This document shows, one piece after another, positions 1-8,219 of a stretch of 39,428 nt of DNA. The notes beneath the pieces were generated by a model. It did no database searches. It was not told the origin of the DNA and was given only the letters and a program-made list of their open reading frames with translations. Made by a program: the position numbers and the translations under genes. Position 1 is the first letter of the stretch; each line of letters opens with the position of its first letter. The DNA is from Oscillospiraceae bacterium (GTDB taxonomy: Bacteria; Bacillota; Clostridia; Oscillospirales; Ruminococcaceae). Where the stretch lies: contig JAJUHO010000005.1 in NCBI GenBank assembly GCA_029267825.1, positions 1 through 39,428 on the forward strand, read 5' to 3'.

Positions 1-815
1 ACGGAAAATTTGAATATTATCGGTGTTTGATGGTTTATGTTCAGGTCTTTTACGGTTACATCAGAGATTTTGCTGCTTCCGTCTATAAACGTACCCTTTT
101 CGTTGACTGTAAGGGTTTTTAACAGTCCAAACTGATTAAGGCTGTTTCCCCACCAGTCCGGAGTAAACCTGCCGCGCCTGTTTCCATAATCCCCCGGGCT
201 TACCCAAAAGCCAAGGGGGATTCCGTTTATTGAAAAATGTATATCAGACGGGTAATCGTCGCAAACGCCCGGACATTCGGAGGCAATTTCAAATGAAAGC
301 TTAAATTCGCAAAGTTCCTCGCGCGGCTTTAAGCGGTTGGGAAGAGTATATTCTATAAATCCGCTTGCAAACCAAAGGATTGCGGCATTGTATCTTTGAG
401 GAAACGAAAAATATTTAGGGTCGTCAAGCTCCCCTATTATTTCTGTAACAGTCGCTATCCCACATGTAGGAGAAATCTTGTAGTTTGTAAAAAAACCTAT
501 TTCTATATCGTCGCAATAGCAAAGCTCCTCATTTTCAGGCGGAGCCAAGTTCACCGCAAGCATATCATGCAAAGGCTTGCATATTTTCATTGAGCCTCTT
601 TTTCCGGAAGTCGTGCGTATTTCTATAAGGCCTGCTTCTTCCAGCTGCTTTATGTGCATGGAAATAGCGCTGTTTGTAAGCCCAAGCTTTTGAGCAAGGT
701 CATTTAGGTTCATGTCCTTATTTCGGTAGAGCAATTCAAGTATTTGAATTCTTGCTGGTGCGCTGAGTGCCTTAAAGACCTCAATAGCATCCGCCATGTT
801 TTCAAAATGCAGCAT
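1..815 (-). CDS. ArsR-type winged-helix regulator with large C-terminal domain (3' end cut off)
   Basis: This gene is absent from the ORF track because it runs off the left edge; I translated it by hand (271 codons visible). It opens MLHFENMADAIEVFKALSAP and carries an ArsR-like winged helix at about residues 10-80, with the recognition helix in LTNSAISMHIKQLEEAGLI. ATG at 815 is preceded by AAAGGAG at good spacing. After residue 85 comes at least 185 residues of Trp/Phe/Pro-rich, beta-looking sequence (GFWVSPGDYGNRRGRF), far longer than a plain ArsR protein of about 100 residues. It resembles the two-domain ArsR-like regulators (possibly COG4189) found beside glycosidase genes. It is divergent from abfA, so it probably controls that gene; the C-terminal domain may sense a sugar, which is inference. 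No metal-binding Cys pair is seen in the HTH. Confidence 0.8.
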   Translation of the reverse strand, partial: MLHFENMADAIEVFKALSAPARIQILELLYRNKDMNLNDLAQKLGLTNSAISMHIKQLEEAGLIEIRTTSGKRGSMKICKPLHDMLAVNLAPPENEELCYCDDIEIGFFTNYKISPTCGIATVTEIIGELDDPKYFSFPQRYNAAILWFASGFIEYTLPNRLKPREELCEFKLSFEIASECPGVCDDYPSDIHFSINGIPLGFWVSPGDYGNRRGRFTPDWWGNSLNQFGLLKTLTVNEKGTFIDGSSKISDVTVKDLNINHQTPIIFKFS

Positions 816-846
816 AAAAGCTCCTTTAAAATTTTATTATACTTTA

Positions 847-874
847 ATTATATCCTGTTTTTTAATAAAGTCAA
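847..874 (-). promoter_or_regulatory. SigA promoter of the ArsR-type regulator
   Basis: On the minus strand TTGACT (869-874) and TATAAT (847-852) are separated by 16 bp, about 32 bp before the regulator's ATG. A near-palindrome at 878-893 sits immediately upstream of the -35. Confidence 0.65.
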
Positions 875-877
875 TGC

Positions 878-893
878 TTAATTACTAAATTAA
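878..893. promoter_or_regulatory. Imperfect palindrome upstream of the regulator promoter
   Basis: TTAATTACTAAATTAA reads almost the same on both strands. It lies between the two divergent promoters, next to the regulator's -35. It could be a weaker second operator for the ArsR-type protein, but AT-rich DNA produces such sequences by chance. Confidence 0.3.
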
Positions 894-920
894 AATGTGT
901 AATTTTAGCTGATTTTGCAC

Positions 921-949
921 TTGACAATGGGTAATTGCTGTGCTAAACT
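921..949 (+). promoter_or_regulatory. SigA promoter of abfA
   Basis: TTGACA (921-926), a 17-bp spacer and TAAACT (944-949) preceded by TGc form a near-consensus extended -10 promoter. Transcription should start near 956, giving a leader of about 60 nt before the abfA ATG. Confidence 0.75.
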
Positions 950-957
950 ACAATTAG

Positions 958-982
958 TTTAATAATATAGTGTATTATTAAA
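958..982. promoter_or_regulatory. Perfect 10-5-10 inverted repeat at the abfA start site, likely operator
   Basis: TTTAATAATA, five bases, then TATTATTAAA are exact reverse complements. The repeat begins within a few bases of the predicted abfA transcription start, an ideal position for a repressor. AT-rich palindromes of this size are typical ArsR-family targets, so the divergent regulator is the obvious candidate. The assignment is inference. Confidence 0.55.
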
Positions 983-1014
983 TAATTTACTTAAATAATA
1001 AAAGGAGTATTTTT

Positions 1015-2487
1015 ATGAGCAAGCTGGTCATCAACCCGCACAATAAAAAAGACCGTATCAGCAAAAACATATACGGACATTTTTCCGAACACCTTGGAAG
1101 ATGTATTTACCAAGGAATTTATGTCGGTGAAAATTCGCCGATACCAAATACAAACGGAATGAGAAATGACGTTGTAAAGGCTCTTAAAGAAATTAAAGTT
1201 CCCGTTTTGCGCTGGCCGGGAGGATGCTTTGCCGATGAGTACCATTGGAAAGACGGAATAGGCCCTAAGGAAAAGCGTAAAAAAATGATAAATACCCACT
1301 GGGGCGGAGTCGTTGAGGACAATAGCTTTGGCACACATGAGTTTATGGAACTTTGTGAACAAATCGGTTGCGAGCCTTACATAAACGGCAATGTGGGAAG
1401 CGGCACCGTTCAGGAAATGTCTGAATGGATGGAATACATGACTTTTGACGGTGTGTCGCCGATGGCTCAGCTCAGGGCTGAAAATGGAAGAAAAGCTCCT
1501 TGGAAGGTAAAATATTTTGGCGTCGGAAATGAAAACTGGGGCTGTGGAGGAAACATGCGCCCTGAATTTTATGCTGATTTGTATAGACGTTTTCAGACAT
1601 ATGTCCGCAATTACGGCGACAACAGGGTTTATAAAATTGCCTGTGGCGCAAATTCAGAGGATTACAACTGGACGGACGTAGTAATGAAAAATGCCGCTCC
1701 GTTTATGGATGCAATTTCTCTGCATTACTATACAATTACACATACATGGCAGAATAAAGGCAGCGCTACCGGATTTAATGAGCATGAATGGTACCTTTGC
1801 CTTAACAAAACTCTTAAAATGGACGAAATCGTGACAAGACATATTGAGGTTATGGACAAATACGACCCCGAACACAGGATTGCCCTTATAGTTGACGAAT
1901 GGGGTACATGGTTTGACGTTGAACCCGGTACAAATCCCGGTTTCCTTTATCAGCAGAATACAATGCGTGATGCTCTTGTTGCGGCTATAAATCTCAACAT
2001 CTTCAATAAGCATTGCGACAGGGTAAGAATGGCAAATATCGCCCAAATGGTCAACGTTCTGCAATCGGTAATTCTTACTGAAGGCGAAAAAATGGTGCTT
2101 ACTCCGACATACCATGTATTCAATATGTATAAGGCTCATCAGGATGCAACCTTGATTGACAGCTATATTGAAACCAAAGAAATTGAGCATGAGGATGTTA
2201 AGATACCAAACCTCCATGAGTCCTGTTCTGTTGACGAGAACGGCAGAATTACGGTTACTGTTGCAAACCTTTCTACAAAGGACAGCTATGATATTGACAG
2301 CATAATTGTGGATACAAAGATAAATAAGGTGACCGGAACAATTCTTACAAACGAAATGGGCGCACACAACACATTTGACAAACCTGATGTCGTAAAGCCC
2401 GTAGAATTTAAAGATTTCAAGGTTACAGAAAAGGGTATTGACTTTAAAATTCCTCCTTGCAGCGTAATTTCGCTCACGATTGAATAA
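1015..2487 (+). CDS. abfA: Alpha-L-arabinofuranosidase, GH51
   Basis: The 490-residue enzyme releases terminal alpha-L-arabinofuranosyl units from arabino-oligosaccharides. It has the GH51 layout: a (beta/alpha)8 barrel with the acid/base Glu at about residue 173 in [11 protein letters not shown] and the nucleophile Glu at about 295 in IVDEWGTWF, then a C-terminal beta domain from about residue 385. These positions match well-studied GH51 enzymes of about 500 residues. There is no signal peptide, so it acts in the cytoplasm on imported oligosaccharides. ATG at 1015 follows AAAGGAG. It has its own promoter and palindromic operator and is divergent from an ArsR-type regulator. It feeds L-arabinose to the araBAD products encoded just downstream. 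Confidence 0.95.
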   Translation: MSKLVINPHNKKDRISKNIYGHFSEHLGRCIYQGIYVGENSPIPNTNGMRNDVVKALKEIKVPVLRWPGGCFADEYHWKDGIGPKEKRKKMINTHWGGVVEDNSFGTHEFMELCEQIGCEPYINGNVGSGTVQEMSEWMEYMTFDGVSPMAQLRAENGRKAPWKVKYFGVGNENWGCGGNMRPEFYADLYRRFQTYVRNYGDNRVYKIACGANSEDYNWTDVVMKNAAPFMDAISLHYYTITHTWQNKGSATGFNEHEWYLCLNKTLKMDEIVTRHIEVMDKYDPEHRIALIVDEWGTWFDVEPGTNPGFLYQQNTMRDALVAAINLNIFNKHCDRVRMANIAQMVNVLQSVILTEGEKMVLTPTYHVFNMYKAHQDATLIDSYIETKEIEHEDVKIPNLHESCSVDENGRITVTVANLSTKDSYDIDSIIVDTKINKVTGTILTNEMGAHNTFDKPDVVKPVEFKDFKVTEKGIDFKIPPCSVISLTIE

Positions 2488-2488
2488 A

Positions 2489-2740
2489 ATGGAATCCTAT
2501 TGCAGAAAGTGTCTTTTAAAGGATATTTCAAAGGAAGAATACTTTAAAAATGTCTATGAGTATATAAAAAGCCTTGATGAGGAAATTAAAACTCCCGACG
2601 GTGAATATGAAAGAAGGCTTGGAATTTGCAAAGAATGCGACAAGCTTATAAATGGAATGTGCGCCGTATGCGGGTGCTTTGTCGAGGTAAGGGCAGCAAA
2701 AAAAATAAATTACTGCCCCGATGTCAATAGGAAATGGTAA
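2489..2740 (+). CDS. Small cysteine-rich DUF6171-like protein
   Basis: The protein has 83 residues (MESYCRKC...). The ORF-track start at 2480 is a TTG inside abfA; ATG at 2489, one base after the abfA stop, is more likely and implies translational coupling, although the ribosome site is weak. Cysteines occur as CRKC near the N-terminus and later CKEC, CAVCGC and a final C before the end, a zinc-ribbon-like arrangement. The order of motifs (RKCLL, YEYIKSLDEEIK, RLGICKECD, LINGMCAVCGCFVEVRAA) matches my memory of the DUF6171 family of Clostridia. Function is unknown. A strong terminator follows, so abfA and this gene form one operon. Its link to arabinose metabolism may be only positional. Confidence 0.75.
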   Translation: MESYCRKCLLKDISKEEYFKNVYEYIKSLDEEIKTPDGEYERRLGICKECDKLINGMCAVCGCFVEVRAAKKINYCPDVNRKW

Positions 2741-2780
2741 AAAGCGCCGGACAAAAAGTCCGGCGCTTTGCGTATTTTTT
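2741..2780 (+). terminator. Intrinsic terminator of the abfA operon
   Basis: AAAGCGCCGGAC pairs perfectly with GTCCGGCGCTTT (12 bp) across an AAAAA loop, followed by gcgtatttttttg. It separates abfA from araBAD. Confidence 0.9.
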
Positions 2781-2800
2781 TGTCCAATAAAGGGAATAAT

Positions 2801-2814
2801 AATGTCCGTACATT
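2801..2814. promoter_or_regulatory. Probable distal AraR operator
   Basis: AATGTCCGTACATT has 5-bp inverted arms around CCGT and resembles Bacillus AraR sites, which centre on GTCCGTAC or GTACGTAC. It lies 98 bp centre to centre upstream of the operator at 2901 and about 50 bp upstream of the araB -35. A distal site of this kind could support DNA looping, as at the B. subtilis ara operon. This rests on motif recognition only. Confidence 0.5.
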
Positions 2815-2857
2815 TTTCTTGCCTTAAATATTTTTAACAAAAAATCAAGCGGGACTA

Positions 2858-2886
2858 TTGCAAAAATAAATAGAATGTGCTATAAT
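2858..2886 (+). promoter_or_regulatory. SigA promoter of araBAD
   Basis: TTGCAA (2858-2863), exactly 17 bp, then TATAAT (2881-2886) with an extended TGc. The start site is expected near 2893, giving a leader of about 80 nt to the araB ATG at 2972. Confidence 0.8.
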
Positions 2887-2896
2887 AAATGACAAA

Positions 2897-2926
2897 GTTG
2901 TATGTACATATTTCAAAAAGTACAAA
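2897..2926. promoter_or_regulatory. Probable proximal AraR operator plus half-site
   Basis: TTGTATGTACATATTT contains the perfect palindrome TATGTACATA (2901-2910), followed 16 bp on by the half-site AAAAGTACAAAC. It begins just after the predicted araB start, where a bound repressor would block initiation. The core fits the TTGTACGTACAA-type AraR recognition sequence, and araR lies at the end of the same gene cluster. Confidence 0.6.
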
Positions 2927-2971
2927 CAAAAGTATTAACATATTAAAACAATTACCATAGGAGTGATTTTG

Positions 2972-4633
2972 ATGAGCAAATACACCATAGGCGTTGACTA
3001 CGGCTCATTGTCTGGCCGCGCGGTTTTGGTTGAAACATCTACGGGAAAGGAAATCGCATCTGCGGTTTATGAATATCCCCATGCGGTGATGGACAAAACC
3101 CTCCCCGACGGAACTCCCCTTGGACATGACTGGGCATTGCAGCATCCTCAGGATTATATTGACGTGCTTGCAAAAACAATTCCGGAGGTACTTAAAAAAT
3201 CCGGAGTGGACCCCGCTGATGTGATTGGAATAGGTACTGACTTTACCGCCTGCACGGTGCTGCCTGTTAAAAAGGATGGTACCCCGCTTTGCTTTTTGGA
3301 TGAATATAAAAGCAATCCTCATGCTTATGTAAAGCTTTGGAAGCATCATGCCGCACAAGATAAGGCAAACAAGCTTAATGAAATTGCCGAAAAAAGAGGC
3401 GAGGCATGGCTTAAAAACTACGGTGGAAAAATTTCATCGGAATGGGCTATACCAAAGATTTGGCAGGTTCTTGACGAGGCCCCCGAAATTTACAATGCAA
3501 TGGATAGATGGATAGAGGCCGCTGACTGGATTATATGGCAGCTTACCGGCGTGGAAACAAGGAACTCCTGCACAGCCGGATATAAGGCAATCTGGAACAA
3601 GAGAACCGGATACCCTTCAAAAGAATTCTTTAAGGCTCTTGACCCGAGGCTTGAAAATGTTGTGGAAGAAAAGCTTGGTACGGTTATTGTTCCTCTTGGC
3701 GACAAGGCTGGGGAACTTACCGAAAAGATGGCAAAGCTTACCGGACTTAAAGCCGGAACACCAGTTGCGGTTGGAAACGTGGATGCTCATGTATGTGTTC
3801 CTGCGGTTGGAATTGACGGCCCGGGCAAAATGCTTGCAATCATGGGAACCTCCACTTGCCATATCATGATGGGCACAGAGGAACATCAGGTTCCGGGAAT
3901 GTGCGGAGTGGTAGAGGATGGAGTAATGCCGGGATATTTTGGCTATGAGGCCGGGCAATCCTGCGTCGGCGACCATTTTGCATGGTTTGTTGAAAACTGC
4001 TGTCCTGCGTCTTATTTTGAGGATGCAAAGGCAAAGGGCATGAACATACACAAGTATTTGAGGGAAAAAGCTCAAAAGCTTAAGGTGGGCCAAAGCGGAC
4101 TTGTTGCTCTTGATTGGTGGAATGGAAACCGTTCAGTGCTTGTTGACGTTGATTTGACGGGAATGATTCTCGGCATGACGCTGCAAACCACTCCTGAGGA
4201 GATTTACAGGGCACTTATAGAAGCTACAGCTTTCGGCACAAGGATGATTGTGGAAAATTACCGTGAGCATGGAGTGCCTGTTGAGGAATTTTTTGCTTCC
4301 GGAGGAATAAGCCAAAAAGACCCGCTTATGATGCAAATTTATTCTGATGTGCTCAATATGCCGATAAAGATAGCCGGTTCCGAACAGGGCCCTGCGCTTG
4401 GAAGCGCAATTTTTGCGGCGGTGGCTGCAGGCAAGGCTGCCGGCGGATACGACGATGTATTTGAGGCCGCACGCGTGATGGGTAATGTAAAGGATGTAGT
4501 GTATACTCCTATTCCGGAAAATGTAAAGGTATATGATAAACTTTTTGCTGAATACCGCAAGTTGCATGATTATTTCGGCAGGGGCGCAAACGATGTGATG
4601 AAGCGCCTTAAAGAAATAAAGAAAAGCGTTTGA
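2972..4633 (+). CDS. araB: L-ribulokinase
   Basis: AraB phosphorylates L-ribulose to L-ribulose 5-phosphate with ATP. The ORF-track start at 2963 is a GTG overlapping the ribosome site TAGGAG; ATG at 2972 ([12 protein letters not shown]) is correctly spaced and gives 553 residues, close to the usual 550-570. FGGY-kinase features are visible: the N-terminal phosphate-binding [30 protein letters not shown] in the middle, and the C-terminal [21 protein letters not shown] and [15 protein letters not shown] nucleotide-site segments. It is the first gene of araB-araA-araD and lies downstream of a near-consensus promoter with putative AraR operators. The protein is cytoplasmic. Confidence 0.95.
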   Translation: MSKYTIGVDYGSLSGRAVLVETSTGKEIASAVYEYPHAVMDKTLPDGTPLGHDWALQHPQDYIDVLAKTIPEVLKKSGVDPADVIGIGTDFTACTVLPVKKDGTPLCFLDEYKSNPHAYVKLWKHHAAQDKANKLNEIAEKRGEAWLKNYGGKISSEWAIPKIWQVLDEAPEIYNAMDRWIEAADWIIWQLTGVETRNSCTAGYKAIWNKRTGYPSKEFFKALDPRLENVVEEKLGTVIVPLGDKAGELTEKMAKLTGLKAGTPVAVGNVDAHVCVPAVGIDGPGKMLAIMGTSTCHIMMGTEEHQVPGMCGVVEDGVMPGYFGYEAGQSCVGDHFAWFVENCCPASYFEDAKAKGMNIHKYLREKAQKLKVGQSGLVALDWWNGNRSVLVDVDLTGMILGMTLQTTPEEIYRALIEATAFGTRMIVENYREHGVPVEEFFASGGISQKDPLMMQIYSDVLNMPIKIAGSEQGPALGSAIFAAVAAGKAAGGYDDVFEAARVMGNVKDVVYTPIPENVKVYDKLFAEYRKLHDYFGRGANDVMKRLKEIKKSV

Positions 4634-4661
4634 TTTATAAAAATGAAAAGGAGAAATTGCC

Positions 4662-6137
4662 ATGTCAATGAAAAATTATGAATTTTGGTTTGTTGTCGGT
4701 TCGCAGGATTTGTATGGGGATGAAACCCTGAAACAGGTTGCGGAGCATGCGAAAATAATAGCGGATGGCTTTGATAAGGCTCCTGAAATTCCTTGCAAGG
4801 TTGTTTACAAGCCGATAGTTCTTACTCCAAATTCCATTGAAAGAACCGTTATTGAAGCAAATTACGATGAAAAGTGCGCTGGAATAATCACTTGGATGCA
4901 CACATTTTCACCCAGTAAAATGTGGATAGCAGGACTTTCAAAGCTTCAAAAGCCGATGCTCCACCTTAACACCCAGTTTAACAGGGATATTCCGTGGAAT
5001 GAAATAGATATGGATTTCATGAACCTTAACCAGTCTGCCCACGGCGACAGGGAACATGGATTTATCGGCGCAAGGCTCAGACTTCCCAGAAAGATTGTTT
5101 CGGGATACTGGGAGGATGCAAAGGTTCGTGACCGCATAGGCAACTGGATGAGAGCGGCCGTTGGTGCTTATGAAAGCCGCAGGCTTAAAGTTTGCCGCTT
5201 TGGTGATAACATGAGGGAGGTTGCCGTTACCGAAGGCGATAAGGTTGAGGCTCAAATTAAGCTTGGCTGGCAGGTTAACGGATACGGCGTAGGCGATTTG
5301 ATAAAGAGGATAAACGCTGTTACCGAGGCGCAAATTGATGCAAAAATGGAAGAATACAAGAGCAGGTATGACATAAAGACCGATAATATAGATGCAATCC
5401 GCTATCAGGCAAGAGAGGAAATTGCTCTTAGGCAGTTCCTTGAAGACGGAGGTTTTGGTGCGTTCACCGATACATTCCAAGATTTGCAGGAAATACGCCA
5501 GCTCCCCGGACTTGCTGTACAAAACCTTATGAAGGACGGATACGGATTTGGCGGCGAGGGCGACTGGAAAACCGCTGCGCTTGACAGAGTTATGAAACTT
5601 ATGGCACAGGGCCTTGCAGGCGGAACTGCTTTTATGGAGGACTATACTTATCATATGGAACCCGGCAGAGAAGCAATTCTTGGTGCGCATATGCTTGAAG
5701 TTGACCCGAGCATTTCGGTTACAAGGCCGCAGATTGAAGTGCATCCGCTGGGAATAGGCGACAGAGAGCCGCCCGCAAGACTTACTTTCCAGACAGGTGA
5801 TGGCCCGGCAATAGTTGCTACTCTTATTGATATGGGCGACCGCTTCAGAATGATTGTAAATGACATTGAAGCTTGCTCTCCGTATGAAGATATGCCAAAA
5901 CTTCCTGTGGCAAGGGTTATGTGGAAGCCTCTTCCGGACCTTTCAACTTCTGCCGAGGCATGGATTCTTGCCGGCGGAGCGCACCATACGGTTATGAGCT
6001 ATCAGCTTAATGCTGAACATATGAGGGATTTCTGTGAAATCATGGGTATTGAATTTATCCATATAAACAAGGATACAACCATTCCTCAGCTTTCAAAAGA
6101 ACTTATTTGGAACGATATTGTTTGGAAGCTTAAGTAA
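4662..6137 (+). CDS. araA: L-arabinose isomerase
   Basis: AraA interconverts L-arabinose and L-ribulose, the first step of the pathway, using Mn2+. The 491 residues are typical. Visible landmarks are the N-terminal FWFVVGSQDLYGDETL and the metal/active-site residues that align by position with those of E. coli AraA: Glu at about 299 in GFGGEGDWKT, Glu at about 326 in FMEDYTYHME, His at about 343 in GAHMLEVDP, and the HH pair at about 441 in GGAHHTV. ATG at 4662 follows AAAAGGAG. The gap to araB is 28 bp and to araD 15 bp, so the three genes are cotranscribed. Confidence 0.97.
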   Translation: MSMKNYEFWFVVGSQDLYGDETLKQVAEHAKIIADGFDKAPEIPCKVVYKPIVLTPNSIERTVIEANYDEKCAGIITWMHTFSPSKMWIAGLSKLQKPMLHLNTQFNRDIPWNEIDMDFMNLNQSAHGDREHGFIGARLRLPRKIVSGYWEDAKVRDRIGNWMRAAVGAYESRRLKVCRFGDNMREVAVTEGDKVEAQIKLGWQVNGYGVGDLIKRINAVTEAQIDAKMEEYKSRYDIKTDNIDAIRYQAREEIALRQFLEDGGFGAFTDTFQDLQEIRQLPGLAVQNLMKDGYGFGGEGDWKTAALDRVMKLMAQGLAGGTAFMEDYTYHMEPGREAILGAHMLEVDPSISVTRPQIEVHPLGIGDREPPARLTFQTGDGPAIVATLIDMGDRFRMIVNDIEACSPYEDMPKLPVARVMWKPLPDLSTSAEAWILAGGAHHTVMSYQLNAEHMRDFCEIMGIEFIHINKDTTIPQLSKELIWNDIVWKLK

Positions 6138-6152
6138 TCCGGAGGGACAAAA

Positions 6153-6863
6153 ATGCTTGAAGAACTTAAACAGCAGGTATACGAAGCTAATATGCAGCTT
6201 CCAAAGCATGGCCTTGTAGTGTTTACATGGGGCAATGTTTCCGGTATAGACAGAGAAAAAGGGCTTTTTGTAATAAAGCCCTCCGGCGTGCCGTATGAGG
6301 ATTTAAAGCCGGAGGATATGGTTGTTGTGGACCTTGAAGGCAAAAAGGTTGAGGGCAAGCTTAATCCTTCCTCAGACACCCCGACACATGCCGAGCTTTA
6401 CAGAAAATTTACTTCAATCGGCGGAGTGGTTCACACCCATTCAAGGTGGGCGACTATATGGAGTCAAGCCGGCAGGGATATTCCCCCTTACGGCACGACA
6501 CATGCCGATTATATATATGGCCCCGTTCCATGCACAAGGGAGCTTTCGCAAAAAGAGGTTGAGGGCGATTATGAGCTTGAAACCGGAAAGGTTATTGTGG
6601 AGCGTTTTGAAAAAGACGGGATAAATCCGCTTTATGTTCCGGCGGTTTTGGTAAAATCCCATGGTCCTTTTGCATGGGGCAAAAATGCCGCCGATGCGGT
6701 ATATAATTCGGTAGTGCTTGAAGAGGTAGCTATGATGGCATGGCATACCGAAATGCTTGCCCTTTCGCAGACAAGGCCTGATATGCCTTCTTATCTTAAA
6801 GAAAAGCATTTTATGCGCAAGCATGGGCCTAATGCCTATTATGGACAGGGCAAACATTCTTAA
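6153..6863 (+). CDS. araD: L-ribulose-5-phosphate 4-epimerase
   Basis: AraD converts L-ribulose 5-phosphate to D-xylulose 5-phosphate, which enters the pentose phosphate pathway. At 236 residues it matches class II aldolase/epimerase members such as E. coli AraD (231). The zinc ligands are in VVHTHSRWA (His94, His96) and KSHGPFAWG (His170), and Asp75 in NPSSDTPTH matches the catalytic Asp. ATG at 6153 follows CCGGAGGG. It is the last enzyme gene of the operon; araR follows 191 bp later behind its own promoter. Confidence 0.96.
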   Translation: MLEELKQQVYEANMQLPKHGLVVFTWGNVSGIDREKGLFVIKPSGVPYEDLKPEDMVVVDLEGKKVEGKLNPSSDTPTHAELYRKFTSIGGVVHTHSRWATIWSQAGRDIPPYGTTHADYIYGPVPCTRELSQKEVEGDYELETGKVIVERFEKDGINPLYVPAVLVKSHGPFAWGKNAADAVYNSVVLEEVAMMAWHTEMLALSQTRPDMPSYLKEKHFMRKHGPNAYYGQGKHS

Positions 6864-6950
6864 AAGTCAGATATTAAAGTCTGGCAAATTTCAGGGCAAA
6901 AATGTTTAAATACATTTTTTAACAGTGCTATAACTTCTTCCTTAAATTTA

Positions 6951-6991
6951 TTTCCCCCTGCAAGCGCCAAAGTGTGTAAAGCAGGGGGAAA
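6951..6991. terminator. Long hairpin between araD and araR, possible araBAD terminator
   Basis: TTTCCCCCTGC and GCAGGGGGAAA are exact complements (11 bp) separated by 19 nt. The following sequence is gctttattg, a poor U-tract, so it would be a weak terminator. It stands directly before the araR -35, where it could also be a protein-binding site. Confidence 0.45.
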
Positions 6992-6997
6992 GCTTTA

Positions 6998-7025
6998 TTG
7001 ACAGAAAAATTTATGATGATATAAT
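6998..7025 (+). promoter_or_regulatory. SigA promoter of araR
   Basis: TTGACA (6998-7003) and TATAAT (7020-7025) with a 16-bp spacer. The leader to the araR ATG is only about 23 nt. No AraR-like GTAC palindrome is seen here, so autoregulation is not evident. Confidence 0.75.
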
Positions 7026-7054
7026 TATTACAGCTTTTGCTGTGGGAGGTATTG

Positions 7055-8110
7055 ATGGAAAATTTGCCTAAATACAGACTTCTTGCCGATTTGCTTAGGC
7101 AGGAGATATCCTCCGGAAAATACAAATATCTTGACAGGCTTTTAACGGAAAACGAGCTTGCGCAGAAATACAATATGAGCCGCCAGACGGTGCGTCAGGC
7201 CATAGGGCTTCTTGAAAAGGAAGGCATCATAACAAGACGCCGCGGCAGCGGGACTTATATAAGCAAGCCCGGAAAAGCACGCCAAAAGACAATGACCGTG
7301 GGGGTAATTTCAACTTATATAACTGAATATATTTTCCCGTCAATTGTCCGCGGAATAGAGGGCGTGCTTACTGAAAACGGCTATTCGCTTTTGCTTTCGG
7401 CAACAAGAAATAGAGTTGACAATGAAAGGAAGCTGCTGCTGGACTGCATTCAAAAAAATGTTGACGGACTTATTGTCGAGGGAACAAAAACCACACTTCC
7501 AAACCCTAATATATCGCTTTATAGGGAAATAAGGGATATGGGTGTGCCGATAGTTTTTATAAACGGATTTTATCCGGAAATGACGGATTCGGTTTATGTG
7601 GTTATGGATGATTTTGGTGGAGGGCTTGAGGCCGTAAGACGGTTGCTTTCGTGCGGACATTCAAATGTTGCCGGAATTTTCAAGAGCGATGACATGCAGG
7701 GGCATAAGCGCTATGCCGGATTTACAAGGGGACTTATTGAGGCGGGAATTCCGCTTGCCGACGATTCTGTGGTATGGTACGGCACTGAAACCATTGATAT
7801 GATTTTTGAGGAAGGCGAAAACTCCCCCGTTTCAAAAGCCATTAAAAATGCGGATGGGGTCGTTTGCTATAATGACCTTATAGCCGTTCGGCTGATTGAT
7901 TTTATTCAAAAAAACGGAAAGAGGGTTCCTGAGGATATTAAGATTGTCAGCTTTGATAACAGCCATTATTCAGAACTTGGGATTGTGAAAATAATTTCGC
8001 TTAACCACCCGAAAGAGGAACTTGGAAAGCTTGCCGCCCAAAAGCTTTTGAATATGATAAACGGCAGAAATGAAAGGCCGTCGGTGCTTCCATGGGGCCT
8101 TGATGAATAG
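7055..8110 (+). CDS. araR: GntR/LacI-type arabinose repressor AraR
   Basis: The 351-residue protein joins an N-terminal GntR winged helix (residues 1-75: LTENELAQKYNMSRQTVRQA, then RRRGSGTYI) to a LacI-type periplasmic-binding-protein fold (about 85-345, from TVGVISTYI), the arrangement of B. subtilis AraR (about 360 residues). The family represses arabinose genes and is released by L-arabinose. The ORF-track start at 7037 is a TTG before the ribosome site; GTGGGAGG correctly serves ATG at 7055. It ends the ara cluster, and AraR-like palindromes occur upstream of araB. It has its own promoter. No other function seems likely. Confidence 0.93.
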   Translation: MENLPKYRLLADLLRQEISSGKYKYLDRLLTENELAQKYNMSRQTVRQAIGLLEKEGIITRRRGSGTYISKPGKARQKTMTVGVISTYITEYIFPSIVRGIEGVLTENGYSLLLSATRNRVDNERKLLLDCIQKNVDGLIVEGTKTTLPNPNISLYREIRDMGVPIVFINGFYPEMTDSVYVVMDDFGGGLEAVRRLLSCGHSNVAGIFKSDDMQGHKRYAGFTRGLIEAGIPLADDSVVWYGTETIDMIFEEGENSPVSKAIKNADGVVCYNDLIAVRLIDFIQKNGKRVPEDIKIVSFDNSHYSELGIVKIISLNHPKEELGKLAAQKLLNMINGRNERPSVLPWGLDE

Positions 8111-8132
8111 CGTGCTTTTTTTCGTGTCCTTA

Positions 8133-8161
8133 TTGACATGTTCGCGCAGGAATGTTATTAT
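8133..8161 (+). promoter_or_regulatory. Promoter of the MFS gene after araR
   Basis: TTGACA (8133-8138), 17 bp, TATTAT (8156-8161). The 10-mer TTTTTCGTGT occurs both upstream (8118-8127) and downstream (8183-8192) of it, a possible regulator repeat. Confidence 0.6.
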
Positions 8162-8219
8162 AATCTTGCTTGTTTTTTGACCTTTTTCGTGTTTATTTTT
8201 TGAAAGGCAAGGTTTTTTA

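Noticed and set aside
1654-2367. 237-codon antisense ORF in abfA
   Set aside because: Shadow of a conserved GH51 gene; no ribosome site or recognisable protein.
4938-5744. 268-codon antisense ORF in araA
   Set aside because: Shadow frame of a highly conserved enzyme gene.
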